Both the position numbers and the translations under genes were made by a program. Of a DNA stretch of 64,000 nt, positions 40,759 through 50,003 are shown piece by piece. The DNA is from Actinoallomurus purpureus (lineage in GTDB: Bacteria; Actinomycetota; Actinomycetes; Streptosporangiales; Streptosporangiaceae): contig NZ_JAMXMY010000005.1 in the NCBI RefSeq assembly GCF_024055795.1, positions 186,001-250,000 on the forward strand. The letters run 5' to 3'. Under the pieces are notes generated by a model. It was not told the DNA's origin. It did not search any database and worked only from the letters and a program-made list of their open reading frames with translations. The stretch's first letter is position 1. The number at the start of each line of letters is the position of its first letter.

Positions 40759-41622
40759 CTACTGGAAGAACTCGGCCGGCAGGTGATCCCGCATCGCGGC
40801 GGGGCGGAAACCCTGTTTCTGGATGGTGCGGAGCATCTTCTTGAAGTCGGCGGTCATGTTCGGGTTGAAGTGCACCAGCAGGATGTCGCCCCGGTGCAGG
40901 CCGCCGGGCCGCTGGTAGGCGATCCGTCCGTTGCTGACGACCTCCCGCCAGAAGAAGATCGCCTTCATCCCGCAGTCCCGCGCGGCGCGCAGCGTGTCGT
41001 GGTCCGTCGCCCCGTACGGTGCGCGGAACAGCGTCGGGCGCGAGCCGTACTGCGTGGTGTAGATGGCGGCCGCGTCGCAGATCTCCTGCTTCTGCCGCGC
41101 GTAGGACAGCCGGGGCAGGTACGGGTGCGTCATCGTGTGATCTCCGACGAGCGCACCCACCTGCTGCAGTTCGCGGAAGTAGCCGTAGTTCTTCTTGACG
41201 GCCATGTTCGCCAGGAAGAGCGTCACCGGGATCTGCCGGTCCCGGATCAGCCGGACGAAGTCGGCGTCCTTCTCCCAGCCGTCGTCGATCGTGATGAAGA
41301 CGACCTTGTCCTGCACCGGGATGTCGCTGATCACCGGAGGCAGGCCGTGGCGCGAGCGCGGTAGCGCCGAGGGCGTGCCGGACGAGGCGGAGGCGCTCGG
41401 CGTGGGCGACGGGGAGGAGGAGGCGGACGGTGACACCGAGGCCGACGTGGCAGGGCCGCCGGCCGGCGTCTCGCTCGGAGCGCCGCCTCCCGGTCCCCGT
41501 GACGCCACCGGCGCCGCGGTCCGCTCGTGCGGACTGCCCGGGTGGCAGGCTGCCAGGCCTCCCGCGGCGAGCACCGCGACGGCGGCTGCGGTGAGGGTGC
41601 GGAGCTGTGGGCGAAGGGCCAT
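40759..41622 (-). CDS. Polysaccharide deacetylase lipoprotein
   Basis: 287 residues. Lipobox with Cys26 (GGLAAC), then a long Ser/Pro/Thr-rich spacer (about 40-95), then a NodB-type carbohydrate esterase 4 domain: TIDDGW at 111-116, DHTMTH at 161-166 and RAPYG. The usual first motif TFDDG reads TIDDG. Anchored outside the cell, it would deacetylate peptidoglycan or another glycan. A paralogue lies directly upstream (41720-42550). Confidence 0.9.
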   Translation of the reverse strand: MALRPQLRTLTAAAVAVLAAGGLAACHPGSPHERTAAPVASRGPGGGAPSETPAGGPATSASVSPSASSSPSPTPSASASSGTPSALPRSRHGLPPVISDIPVQDKVVFITIDDGWEKDADFVRLIRDRQIPVTLFLANMAVKKNYGYFRELQQVGALVGDHTMTHPYLPRLSYARQKQEICDAAAIYTTQYGSRPTLFRAPYGATDHDTLRAARDCGMKAIFFWREVVSNGRIAYQRPGGLHRGDILLVHFNPNMTADFKKMLRTIQKQGFRPAAMRDHLPAEFFQ

Positions 41623-41719
41623 CGGATATCCCCTAGGAACGACGGTCCGGTCATTTATCAAGCTGTCCGGATCTGGCGGTCGATCAACCTGATTTAGCGA
41701 AACGCGAACGTGGGATGGG

Positions 41720-42550
41720 TCACCCCGCCGCTGTGCCGCCGAGAGAACGGGGCAGGTAGTTCTCCAGCGCCGCGGGCCGCAGTCCCGCCTGGCGGATCCA
41801 GGTGAGCAGGCGCTCGAAGTCCCCGGCGAGGCCGCGCCGGAAGTGCATCAGGATGATGTCGCCGGGCCGCAGGTCCGAGCCGCCGTCCATCCGGGCCAGC
41901 CGGCCGGACAGGCCGTTGTAGAACTCCACCGACCAGACGACGACCGACTTCATGCCACAGTCGCGGGCCGCCGTCCGGGTGACGTGGTCGTACGATCCGC
42001 CGGGCGGCCGGAAGATCTGCGGCCGCCGTCCGTACTGGCGGGCGTCGATGTCGGCCGACTGGCAGATCTGCCGGTGCTGCGCAGCGGAGGACAGCCGTCG
42101 CATGTCGTTGAACGGCGCGGCGTGGTCCATCGTGTGGTCCTCGATCGGCGCGCCGGCGTGCTGCAGCGCCCAGAAGTACTCGTAGCCGGTCCGGGCCGCC
42201 TGGTCCGTGAGGAAGACCAGGATCGGCACGCGCTGCGTCCGGACGACGTCGACGAAGCGGGTGTCGTGCTCCCAGCCGTCGTCGATGGTGATGAAGACGA
42301 CCTTGTCCTGCGTCACGACCCGGTCGACCACCGGCGGCAGGCCGTCGCCGCTCCGCTGGTACGACAGCCGCCAGGTGCCCGCCTTCGGAACGGGCCAGCG
42401 GGGAGGCGCCATGACCTCGGCCATGGCGGGCGGACCGGCCGCGTGCGCGCCGGAGTGGTGGATCCGTGTCCGGACGTCAGGCCACAGGCCGGAGGCCACT
42501 CCGAGCAGCGCCGCGAGCACGCACGAGGCGATCAACCGTATTCCGCGCAT
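41720..42550 (-). CDS. Secreted polysaccharide deacetylase paralogue
   Basis: 276 residues. N-terminal hydrophobic segment (LIASCVLAALLGVASGL) as signal peptide or anchor, then the same CE4 domain as the neighbour: TIDDGW at 88-93, DHTMDH at 138-143 and RPPGGSYD. It lacks the lipobox and the long spacer. The two genes arose by duplication and probably act on the cell wall, fitting the adjacent PASTA kinase. Confidence 0.9.
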   Translation of the reverse strand: MRGIRLIASCVLAALLGVASGLWPDVRTRIHHSGAHAAGPPAMAEVMAPPRWPVPKAGTWRLSYQRSGDGLPPVVDRVVTQDKVVFITIDDGWEHDTRFVDVVRTQRVPILVFLTDQAARTGYEYFWALQHAGAPIEDHTMDHAAPFNDMRRLSSAAQHRQICQSADIDARQYGRRPQIFRPPGGSYDHVTRTAARDCGMKSVVVWSVEFYNGLSGRLARMDGGSDLRPGDIILMHFRRGLAGDFERLLTWIRQAGLRPAALENYLPRSLGGTAAG

Positions 42551-42744
42551 CCATCCCCAGCTTCCCCTCAGTGGATCTTAAGTCTCTTCATAGAGGTTGA
42601 TGCTGGGATGTGGTGGCCAGGTTCGGGCAATCTCGGCTTGTTTCCGCCGCGCGGCGCGGAAAATCGCGAAACTTCGCCCGCCCGGCACCAATCCGGCCCG
42701 GCACCGGCTCCGAATACCCGGCGAAACGCGCCGAAGGAGGACCG

Positions 42745-44379
42745 ATGCCGAACACGACGCCCCTGTACCCGGACGACCCGCGGCAGGTGGGGGACTTCCG
42801 ATTGACCGGCAGGGTGGGCGAGGGCGGCCAGGGGATCGTCTATCGAGGGGAGGCCTCCGACGGCGCGGCGGTCGCCGTGAAACTGCTGCGCGGCGATCTG
42901 TGGGGTGACGACGCGGCCCGGAGCCGGTTCCTGTGGGAGGCCGACCTGGCCATGCAGGTGGCACGCTTCTGCACGGCGGGAGTCCTGTCGGCCGGGATGG
43001 CGGGGGAGCGGCTTTATATCGTCAGCGAGTACATCGACGGCCCGTCTCTCCAACGGCGCGTCGACTCCGAGGGCGTGCTCGCCGACGGGTCGCTGGAACG
43101 GCTCGCGATCGGGACGGTCACCGCGCTGACCGCCATCCACGAGGCGGGCATCGTCCACCGGGATTTCAAACCGGCCAACGTGATCCTCGGCTCCGACGGG
43201 CCGCGCGTGATCGACTTCGGCATCGCGCGGGCCCTCGACACCACCCGGACCGCCACCCAGGGCGTGATCGGAACCCCCTCCTACATGGCGCCCGAACGCT
43301 TCTCCGGGGCCTGCAGCGGCCCGGCCGCCGACGTCTTCGCGTGGGCCGCGACGATGGTGTACGCGGCGACCGGGCGCCCGCCGTTCGGTGATGACGTGAT
43401 CCCGGCCGTGCTGAATCGGATCCTGAACGAGCCCCCGGATCTGACCGGGCTGCGCGAACCGGTGCGCGGCCTCGTCGAATCGTGCCTGGTCAAGGATCCG
43501 GCACGGCGTCCATCGGCGAGGCAGGTGCTCCTCCGGCTCCTCGGCGGGGCGGGGTCGCCGGTGGCCGCAGTGAACGCCCCGGCCGCTGACACCGGCCGGG
43601 GAGCGGTCCTCCCCGTGCCGGACGCCGCGCCGGGCCGGGTCTCGGCCTCGCCGGCGCCGACCTCCCTGGACACGCCCCTCCTGTCGGCGGCGGCCGAACT
43701 CGCGGCCGCGGACACCATCGCGGGCTCCGCCGAGACCATCGGGAACATCGCCGGAGTCACCGCGAACGACGCGGCCGAGAGTTCCCCGCGGTCCACCGGG
43801 CGTGCCGACGGGCCACGGCGGTCCCGGCTGCGCAAGGTCTTCATTCCCGTGGCGGTCGCGGTGGCCGCCTCGGGCGCCGTCCTGGCCGCGAACGCGGCGG
43901 AACCGGGCGGCTCGACCCGTGCCCGTGCCACCGCGAACGCCCGGGCCGCCTCGACCCCCGGTTCACCCGCGGTACCGGCGAATGCGGCGCCGGTGCGCGT
44001 GCCGGAGATCGCCGGGCTGTCCGAGAGCGCCGCCGCCGCCCGGCTCCGCGGAGCCGGGCTGACGATGGGGCGCGTCACGGTGGACTGCGCGGCGTCCCGT
44101 CAGAAGACGGTCCTGCGCGCCGCTCCCGCCGTGGGTACGACGGCCGCCGCGCACACGGCGGTGGACGTGGTGGTGGGCGGGACGCCGGTCACGGTCCTGG
44201 ACGGAAAGGGCTGGCCGGTGGCTCAGGCCCGCAAGGTGCTCGAGCGGAACGGCCTTCACGTCACGCTCGAGCGGCGCCGGAGCGACTACTGGATCGGCAA
44301 GGTCGTCGCGCAGCACCCGGCCGCCGGAACCCGCGCCTGTCCCGGATCGGACGTCACGCTGTTCGTCGGCGTCGGATGA
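42745..44379 (+). CDS. Ser/Thr protein kinase with two PASTA domains
   Basis: 544 residues from ATG 42745, 4 nt after AAGGAGG. Kinase domain about 17-270: catalytic Lys46 (AVKLL), HRD at 138-140, DFG at 157-159, APE at 182-184. A Thr/Ala-rich linker leads to one membrane helix (about 365-385) and two extracellular PASTA repeats (about 418-477 and 482-542). PASTA kinases sense muropeptides or lipid II and control wall growth. It stands divergent from two wall deacetylase genes. Confidence 0.94.
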   Translation: MPNTTPLYPDDPRQVGDFRLTGRVGEGGQGIVYRGEASDGAAVAVKLLRGDLWGDDAARSRFLWEADLAMQVARFCTAGVLSAGMAGERLYIVSEYIDGPSLQRRVDSEGVLADGSLERLAIGTVTALTAIHEAGIVHRDFKPANVILGSDGPRVIDFGIARALDTTRTATQGVIGTPSYMAPERFSGACSGPAADVFAWAATMVYAATGRPPFGDDVIPAVLNRILNEPPDLTGLREPVRGLVESCLVKDPARRPSARQVLLRLLGGAGSPVAAVNAPAADTGRGAVLPVPDAAPGRVSASPAPTSLDTPLLSAAAELAAADTIAGSAETIGNIAGVTANDAAESSPRSTGRADGPRRSRLRKVFIPVAVAVAASGAVLAANAAEPGGSTRARATANARAASTPGSPAVPANAAPVRVPEIAGLSESAAAARLRGAGLTMGRVTVDCAASRQKTVLRAAPAVGTTAAAHTAVDVVVGGTPVTVLDGKGWPVAQARKVLERNGLHVTLERRRSDYWIGKVVAQHPAAGTRACPGSDVTLFVGVG

Positions 44380-44459
44380 CCCACCGCCACCGGCCCACCT
44401 CGCGATGACCTCGGAGCCGCGGCGGGCGTCCCGGAGAGCGCGCGCCGCGGTCGCGTCCG

Positions 44460-45044
44460 TCAGCCGCGTACGCCCAGGGCGCGGATCAGCGTGGCGCTCA
44501 GCGCGGTCACCGTCTCGTCCGGCACCGGTTTGGCGGCCGGACCCTCGGCGAAGTACTTGAGGAACGCCTGCTGGAAACAGGCGCCGGCCAGCAGGGCGCC
44601 GGCCGCGTCGGGATCGGCGTCGGCGGCGATCCGTCCCAGGTCGCGTTCGGCGCGCAGGTAGTCGGCGAACCGGCGGACGACGTGCTCCGGCCCGGCGCCG
44701 TACTTGCGCATCGCCTCGCGCTGGGCGGCCATCAGCTGCGGCTCGGCCAGCAGTGAGCCGAGCATGGGCAGGGTCTGGAGGTAGAAGTCCAGGGTGGCGC
44801 GGGTGAGCTCGGCGATCGTGCCCGCGACGCTGCCGTCGCCGGGACGGGCGTCGACGCGGGCGAAGCCGGGCATCCGCTCGCGGAGGACGTGGAGCAGAAG
44901 CTCCGTCTTGTCGGTGAAGTGCTTGTAGAGGGCCGCCTCGGACAGGCCCGCGGCCTTGGCGATCTCCTTTGTGGTGGTGCGCGTGACGCCGCGTTCGCGC
45001 ATGAGGCCGGCGGCGGCGTCGAGGATGCGATCCCGGGTTCCCAC
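44460..45044 (-). CDS. TetR family transcriptional regulator
   Basis: 194 residues from GTG 45044. N-terminal TetR helix-turn-helix (GVTRTTTKEIAKAAGLSEAALYKHF), then a ligand-binding helical domain. Divergent from the NAD(P)-binding protein at 45122; a perfect 26-bp palindrome lies between the two starts and is very likely its operator. Confidence 0.94.
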   Translation of the reverse strand: MGTRDRILDAAAGLMRERGVTRTTTKEIAKAAGLSEAALYKHFTDKTELLLHVLRERMPGFARVDARPGDGSVAGTIAELTRATLDFYLQTLPMLGSLLAEPQLMAAQREAMRKYGAGPEHVVRRFADYLRAERDLGRIAADADPDAAGALLAGACFQQAFLKYFAEGPAAKPVPDETVTALSATLIRALGVRG

Positions 45045-45079
45045 GATCCCCCTTGGTCGTCGAGCGTTCTCCCATTATG

Positions 45080-45105
45080 GTGGTTAGTGAGTACTCACTA
45101 ACCAC
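45080..45105. promoter_or_regulatory. Perfect 26-bp palindrome, TetR operator
   Basis: The arm GTGGTTAGTGAGT (45080-45092) is followed at once by its exact reverse complement. A leftward -10 box CATAAT and -35 box TTAGTG for tetR overlap it, so TetR should repress itself and the divergent gene. Confidence 0.85.
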
Positions 45106-45121
45106 GGAGGGGTGACGCGTC

Positions 45122-45757
45122 ATGAGACTTACGATCTTCGGAGCGAGCGGAGGCACCGGGACCCGGCTGGTCCGGCAGGCGCTGGAGCGGGGCCACGAGG
45201 TGACGGCCGTGGTCCGTGATCCGGCACGGCTCGCCGTCCCGGCCCACGATCGCCTGACCGTCGTCACGGCGGACGTGATGGACCCGGCGGCCATCGAGCC
45301 CGCCGTCGCCGGAGCCGACGCCGTCGTCTCCGCGCTCGGCCACCGCGACACCGGCCCGACGACCGTGTGCCAGGACGGCGCGCGCAGCATCATCGAGGCG
45401 ATGTCCAAGGCCGGCGTCCGCCGTTTCCTCATGGTCAGCGCCGCGGGATTCGTCACCGACGCCGGCGACGGCCCCGTCACCCGCTACGTGGCCAAACCGA
45501 TCCTGCAGCGGATCCTGCGGCACGCCTTCGCCGACATGCGCCGTGCGGAGGAGGAGGTCCGCGACAGCGACCTCGACTGGACGATCGTCCGGCCGCCGCG
45601 GCTCATCGACAAGGAGGGCACGGGGCGATACCGGACGGCGATCGACCTCAACGTCCGGGGCGGCATCCAGATCTCCCGCGCCGATCTCGCCACCGGCCTC
45701 CTCGACCTCGTCCCCGACGACTCGGTGGTGCGCCGGCACGTCTCGATCGCGCGTTGA
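45122..45757 (+). CDS. NAD(P)H-binding atypical SDR protein
   Basis: 211 residues. Rossmann turn GASGGTGTRLVRQAL at the N-terminus, then AGADAVVSALGH and MSKAGVRRFLMVSAAG; the family (NmrA/biliverdin reductase B-like) uses NADPH. The typical Tyr-x3-Lys of classical dehydrogenases is not obvious. Controlled by the divergent TetR gene. Substrate unknown; flavin or quinone-type compounds are usual. Confidence 0.88.
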   Translation: MRLTIFGASGGTGTRLVRQALERGHEVTAVVRDPARLAVPAHDRLTVVTADVMDPAAIEPAVAGADAVVSALGHRDTGPTTVCQDGARSIIEAMSKAGVRRFLMVSAAGFVTDAGDGPVTRYVAKPILQRILRHAFADMRRAEEEVRDSDLDWTIVRPPRLIDKEGTGRYRTAIDLNVRGGIQISRADLATGLLDLVPDDSVVRRHVSIAR

Positions 45758-45926
45758 CCGCCGGCGCTCCGGCCCGGCCGCCGAGGCGGTGACGACCGGA
45801 CGACGGGGTGGCGGGCGACAACTGGGCGGCGACCGGGCGGCGGGGGATCGGGCGGTGACGGCCGGACGGATCTGCCGGGTCGGTGACGTCCGGGCGGCGT
45901 GCCTGGGCGGTCGGGTGCGGACGACA

Positions 45927-45964
45927 GACGGCCCCGCCGCCGACGGGTCGGCGGCGGGGCCGTC
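45927..45964. terminator. Bidirectional terminator, 15-bp perfect stem
   Basis: GACGGCCCCGCCGCC pairs perfectly with GGCGGCGGGGCCGTC around an 8-nt loop, between convergent genes. The 165 nt before it are G-rich and hold no gene. Confidence 0.85.
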
Positions 45965-45986
45965 GATCAGGCCCTCCGGCGAACGG

Positions 45987-46361
45987 TCAGCCGACGCCGA
46001 TCAGGTCGACGACGAAGATCAGCGTCTCGCCCGGCTTGATCGCGCGGCCCGCGCCGCGGTTGCCGTATCCCAGGTGCGGCGGGATGACCAGCTTGCGGCG
46101 TCCGCCGACCCGCATGCCGGCGACGCCCTGGTCCCAGCCCTGGATGACGCGTCCCCCGCCGAGCGGGAAGCTGAACGCCTCGCCGCGGTTCCACGAGGCG
46201 TCGAACTCCTCGCCGGTCGAGTGGGACACGCCGACGTAGTGCACCGAGACGGTGGAGCCGGGCTGGGCCTCGGCGCCGTCGCCGACCGTGATGTCGGTGA
46301 TCTGCAGGTCGGCGGGCGGGTTGCCCTCGGGGAAGTCGATCTCAGGTCGCTCAAGCGCCAT
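45987..46361 (-). CDS. FKBP-type peptidyl-prolyl cis-trans isomerase
   Basis: 124 residues from ATG 46361. Almost pure FKBP domain: VSVHYVGVSHSTGEEFDAS, FPLGGGRVIQGWDQGV, PPHLGYGNRGAG and GETLIFVVDLIGV, with the proline-binding aromatic and Asp residues. No signal peptide, so cytoplasmic protein folding is expected. An upstream ATG at 46376 is possible. Divergent from the DsbA-like gene. Confidence 0.95.
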   Translation of the reverse strand: MALERPEIDFPEGNPPADLQITDITVGDGAEAQPGSTVSVHYVGVSHSTGEEFDASWNRGEAFSFPLGGGRVIQGWDQGVAGMRVGGRRKLVIPPHLGYGNRGAGRAIKPGETLIFVVDLIGVG

Positions 46362-46465
46362 GGGAATTTCTCTCATCGTCGGTGATGTCGAACACCCAAG
46401 CGTATCCACCCGTGACACCCCCGACCCGCAGGAATGCGGCTCCGGTGGTGCCTGTTGGCATTGGC

Positions 46466-47083
46466 GTGAACGTTGAGATCTTCTCCGATGTCGTATGCCC
46501 GTGGTGTTACCTGGGCCGGGCGCGGTTCGCCGCCGCCGTCCGGAGCTTCGGCGGCCAGGTGGACGTGGCCTGGCGGCCGTACCAGCTCGACCCCGATGCC
46601 TCGGCGGGCGGGCTGATGAGCGAGAGCCTCGCCGAGAAGTTCGGCGGGCCGGATCGCGTCGCCGAGGCGCACGCGCGGATGCGGGAGCTGATGGCGGCCG
46701 AGGGTCTGCCGTACGCGCCGGAGAAGGCGCTGCGGGCGAACACCCGCGACGCGCACCGGGTGATCGCGCTGGCCGATGAGGCGGGTGTGCAGGACGCCGT
46801 CGTCGGCCGGCTGTTCCAGGCGCACCACGCCGAGGGCCGGGACCTGAACGACCACGGCACGCTCGCCGAACTCGCGGCCGAGGCCGGCCTGGCGGGCGTG
46901 GGGGAGCGCCTCGCGGCCGGGGAGGGCGACGCGGCGGTCACCGCCCAGCTCGAGGTCGCGCGCGGCGTCGGCGTCACCGGTGTGCCGTTCTTCGTCTTCG
47001 AGGGCACGTGGGCGGTGTCCGGCGCGCAGTCACGGGAGTTCTTCGAGAACGCGCTCGCCGAGGTGGCGGCCAAGATCGCCTGA
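46466..47083 (+). CDS. DsbA-family oxidoreductase (FrnE-like)
   Basis: 205 residues from GTG 46466; the frame is open further upstream but without family resemblance. Thioredoxin-like active site CPWC at residues 11-14 after VNVEIFSDVV, and the late cis-Pro region GVTGVPFFVFEGTWAVSGAQ. FrnE-type proteins are cytoplasmic disulfide isomerases or polyketide-linked oxidoreductases. It has no signal peptide. Confidence 0.92.
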   Translation: MNVEIFSDVVCPWCYLGRARFAAAVRSFGGQVDVAWRPYQLDPDASAGGLMSESLAEKFGGPDRVAEAHARMRELMAAEGLPYAPEKALRANTRDAHRVIALADEAGVQDAVVGRLFQAHHAEGRDLNDHGTLAELAAEAGLAGVGERLAAGEGDAAVTAQLEVARGVGVTGVPFFVFEGTWAVSGAQSREFFENALAEVAAKIA

Positions 47084-47196
47084 GCCACCGCCCGTACACG
47101 CTGCGGGGACCGCTGAGGCCGGTGTGAACAGTGGGGCGCTCTCGGGTCACGGAAACCCTCTGACCTGGTAAAAGGCTTTGGTTTTCCGTTTTTCGG

Positions 47197-47224
47197 ACGG
47201 ATACATTCCGACCTACGGATACAT
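47197..47224. repeat. Short direct repeat ACGGATACAT x2
   Basis: Two copies of ACGGATACAT, 18 nt apart (47197 and 47215), lie 23 nt before the permease start and could be a regulator site. Confidence 0.4.
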
Positions 47225-47246
47225 CCGATTCCCCGGGAGATCCCCC

Positions 47247-48656
47247 TTGGAGCCGCAGGCACTCCGCCGCAGCCTGTCACTGCGTGACCTCATCGTCTAC
47301 GGGCTGCTGTTCATCGGGCCGCTCGCCCCGGTCGGCGTCTTCGGCGTGCTCGACGCCAAGAGCACCGGGGCGGTCGCCCTCGTCTACGTGGTGGCGACGA
47401 TCGCCATGGGCTTCACCGCCCTGTCCTACGCGCAGATGTCGCGCAAGGTCCCGAAGGCCGGATCGGTGTTCGCCTACGCCAGCGCGGGGCTCGGCCGGCC
47501 GGCGGGCCTGCTGGCCGGCTGGATGGCGCTGCTCGACTACCTGCTGATCCCCGCGGTGGCGTACCTGTTCTGCGGGATCGCGCTGCACTCCCAGGTGCCC
47601 TCGGTCCCCGCCTGGATCTTCACGGTCGTCGCCTTCGTACTGACCACCGCCCTCAACCTGGCCGGTGTGCGCGTCGCGGCGCGCGTCGGGCTCGTCGTGC
47701 TCGTCGTCGAGATCCTGCTCCTCGCGGTCTTCGTGGTCGCCGCGGTCGTCGTCCTCATCACGCACGGGCCGGCCCGGCCGTGGGCGTCGCCGTTCACCGG
47801 CACCGGCGGGACCACCGCGAGCGCCGTCATGGGGGGCGTCTCGGTCGCCGTGCTGTCCTTTCTCGGCTTCGACGGGATCGCCTCCTTCGCCGAGGAGAAC
47901 ACCGGGGACGAGCGCCAGATCGGGCGCGCGGTGCTGTTCTGCCTCGGCCTGGCGGGGCTGCTGTTCGTCGTCCAGACGTACCTGGCCGGGCTCCTCATGC
48001 CCGTGAGCCCGCAGCACCTCGCGTCGGCGCCCGCCGAACAGGGCACCGCGTTCTACGTCATGACCGACTCGGCGTTCGGGTCCTGGCTCCACCTGGCGTT
48101 CGTCGTCGTCAAGGGCATCGGACCGGCGTTCTCCGCGATGTCCGCGGTGGCGGCCGCGTCCCGGCTGATGTACGGGATGGCCCGCGACCACGGCCTGCCC
48201 AAGGCGCTCGCCACCGTCGATGCCCGCTCCCGCGTGCCCCGGGCGGCGCTCCTCACGACGGCGGCGGTCGCGGCCGTCGTCTCGGTGTGGGCGGCCTGGC
48301 GTTCGGACGGCCTCGACGTGCTCGTCTCCGTCGTGAACATGGGCGCCCTCGCGGCCTTCACCCTGCTGCACGCGTCGGTGACCGGGTACTTCGTCGTGCG
48401 CCGCCGGAGCCGGGCGTGGCTGCCGCACCTGCTCGTGCCGGCCGCGGGCGCCGCCGTGTCCATCTGGATCATCGTGTCGGCGACCACCATGGCGAAGGTC
48501 GTGGGCGGCGTCTGGCTCGCCGCCGGGCTGGTGGTGGTCGCCCTCCAGCGCCGCCGCGGACCCCGCGCCACGACGCCCGGCGCGGACGGTGCGGACGGCC
48601 CGGTCGGCCGCGAGCCGGTGCCCGGCGGGAACCGTTCCTCGTCGCGCCGCTCCTGA
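47247..48656 (+). CDS. APC-superfamily amino acid permease
   Basis: 469 residues from TTG 47247, 6 nt after GGGAGA; another TTG at 47178 is less likely. About twelve membrane segments, opening with SLRDLIVYGLLFIGPLAPVG and containing FLGFDGIASFAEEN and the helix 8 region SAMSAVAAASRLMYGMARD, as in APC transporters. Imports amino acids or related amines by cation symport; the exact substrate cannot be told. C-terminal tail is polar and cytoplasmic. Confidence 0.9.
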   Translation: MEPQALRRSLSLRDLIVYGLLFIGPLAPVGVFGVLDAKSTGAVALVYVVATIAMGFTALSYAQMSRKVPKAGSVFAYASAGLGRPAGLLAGWMALLDYLLIPAVAYLFCGIALHSQVPSVPAWIFTVVAFVLTTALNLAGVRVAARVGLVVLVVEILLLAVFVVAAVVVLITHGPARPWASPFTGTGGTTASAVMGGVSVAVLSFLGFDGIASFAEENTGDERQIGRAVLFCLGLAGLLFVVQTYLAGLLMPVSPQHLASAPAEQGTAFYVMTDSAFGSWLHLAFVVVKGIGPAFSAMSAVAAASRLMYGMARDHGLPKALATVDARSRVPRAALLTTAAVAAVVSVWAAWRSDGLDVLVSVVNMGALAAFTLLHASVTGYFVVRRRSRAWLPHLLVPAAGAAVSIWIIVSATTMAKVVGGVWLAAGLVVVALQRRRGPRATTPGADGADGPVGREPVPGGNRSSSRRS

Positions 48657-48728
48657 GCGGGCGCCCCGGGTTCGGCCGGGCGGGTGAGGACGTCCGAACG
48701 CCGCCGTTCCGGCCGGGACCCGGTTGGC

Positions 48729-48734
48729 TACGCT
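48729..48734 (+). promoter_or_regulatory. Leaderless -10 box (TACGCT)
   Basis: TACGCT is 7 nt before the GTG at 48742 and supports that start over the TTG at 48724. Confidence 0.5.
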
Positions 48735-48741
48735 GAGCCCC

Positions 48742-49917
48742 GTGACACCGAACATCGACCCGCTCGTCGCGCGGATGCAGGGATTCGGCACCACGGTGTT
48801 CGCCGAGATGACGGCGCTGGCGGTCCGCACCGGGGCGATCAACCTCGGCCAGGGCTTCCCCGACACCGACGGCCCCGCCAAGCTGCTCGAGACCGCGGCC
48901 GAGGCCATCATGAACGGCGCCAACCAGTACCCGCCCGGCCCTGGGCTCCCGGAGCTGCGCGAGGCCGTCGCCGCGCAGCGCGCGGAGCGGTACGGCCTGG
49001 CGTACGACCCCACCGGCGAGGTGCTGGTGACCGTCGGGGCGACGGAGGCGATCGCGGCGGCGATCCTCTCTCTCGTCGAGACGGGGGAGGAGGTCGTCGT
49101 GTTCGAGCCCTACTACGACTCGTACGCGGCGATCATCGCGCTGGCCGGTGGCGTACGACGGCCGGTCACCCTGCGTCCCGACGCGGGAAGGTTCACGTTC
49201 GACCCGGCCGAACTACGCGCCGCCGTCACCCCGCGCACCCGGGTGCTCCTGCTCAACTCGCCGCACAATCCGACCGGCACGGTCTTCACCCGCGAGGAGC
49301 TGGAGGTCGTCGCGGAGGTGTGCCGCGAGCACGACCTCGTCGCCGTCACCGACGAGGTCTACGAGTACCTCACCTACGACGACGCCCCGGGCGGCGCGCA
49401 CGTGCCGCTCGCCACCCTACCCGGCATGCGCGAGCGCACGGTGGCGATCTCCTCGGCCGGCAAGACCTTCTCCGTCACCGGCTGGAAGGTCGGCTGGATC
49501 ACCGCGCCCCCGCGGTTCGTCCGGGCGGTCCAGACGGTCAAGCAGTTCCTCACCTTCACCGCGAGCGCCCCGTACCAGCGTGCGGTCGCCTACGCCCTGC
49601 GCGAGGAGCAGGAGTGGGTGGACGGCCTCCGCGTGTCCCTGCGGGCCAAACGCGACCGGCTGAGCGACGGCCTCACCGCCGCCGGGCTCACGACGTTCCG
49701 GCCGCAGGGCACCTACTTCGCGCAGGCGGACGTCCGGTCGCTCGGCTTCGGCGACGGCCGCGCGTTCGTCGGCGCCCTGCACGAGCGCGCCGGCATCGTC
49801 GCCATCCCGACGCAGGTGTTCTACGACTCCGGCGCCGGCGACCCGTACGTCCGGTTCGCCTTCTGCAAGCGCGACGAGGTCATCGACGAGGCCGTCGAAC
49901 GACTCCGCCGGCTGTAG
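48742..49917 (+). CDS. PLP-dependent class I aminotransferase (DapC/kynurenine-type)
   Basis: 391 residues. Typical landmarks are INLGQGFPDTDGP, LLNSPHNPTGTVF, VTDEVYEYL and the PLP Lys in SSAGKTFSVTGWKVGW. It belongs to the group containing kynurenine-oxoglutarate transaminases and the mycobacterial N-succinyldiaminopimelate aminotransferase DapC. Single gene; either role is possible. GTG start supported by a TACGCT box 7 nt upstream. Confidence 0.92.
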   Translation: MTPNIDPLVARMQGFGTTVFAEMTALAVRTGAINLGQGFPDTDGPAKLLETAAEAIMNGANQYPPGPGLPELREAVAAQRAERYGLAYDPTGEVLVTVGATEAIAAAILSLVETGEEVVVFEPYYDSYAAIIALAGGVRRPVTLRPDAGRFTFDPAELRAAVTPRTRVLLLNSPHNPTGTVFTREELEVVAEVCREHDLVAVTDEVYEYLTYDDAPGGAHVPLATLPGMRERTVAISSAGKTFSVTGWKVGWITAPPRFVRAVQTVKQFLTFTASAPYQRAVAYALREEQEWVDGLRVSLRAKRDRLSDGLTAAGLTTFRPQGTYFAQADVRSLGFGDGRAFVGALHERAGIVAIPTQVFYDSGAGDPYVRFAFCKRDEVIDEAVERLRRL

Positions 49918-50003
49918 GCCGTGTCTGACGAATCCCGTTCGTGGCGAACGTGTCGGACACGCCCTGGCGGGCCCGGCGCGGCGCTCGGATACGCTCGTCT
50001 GTC

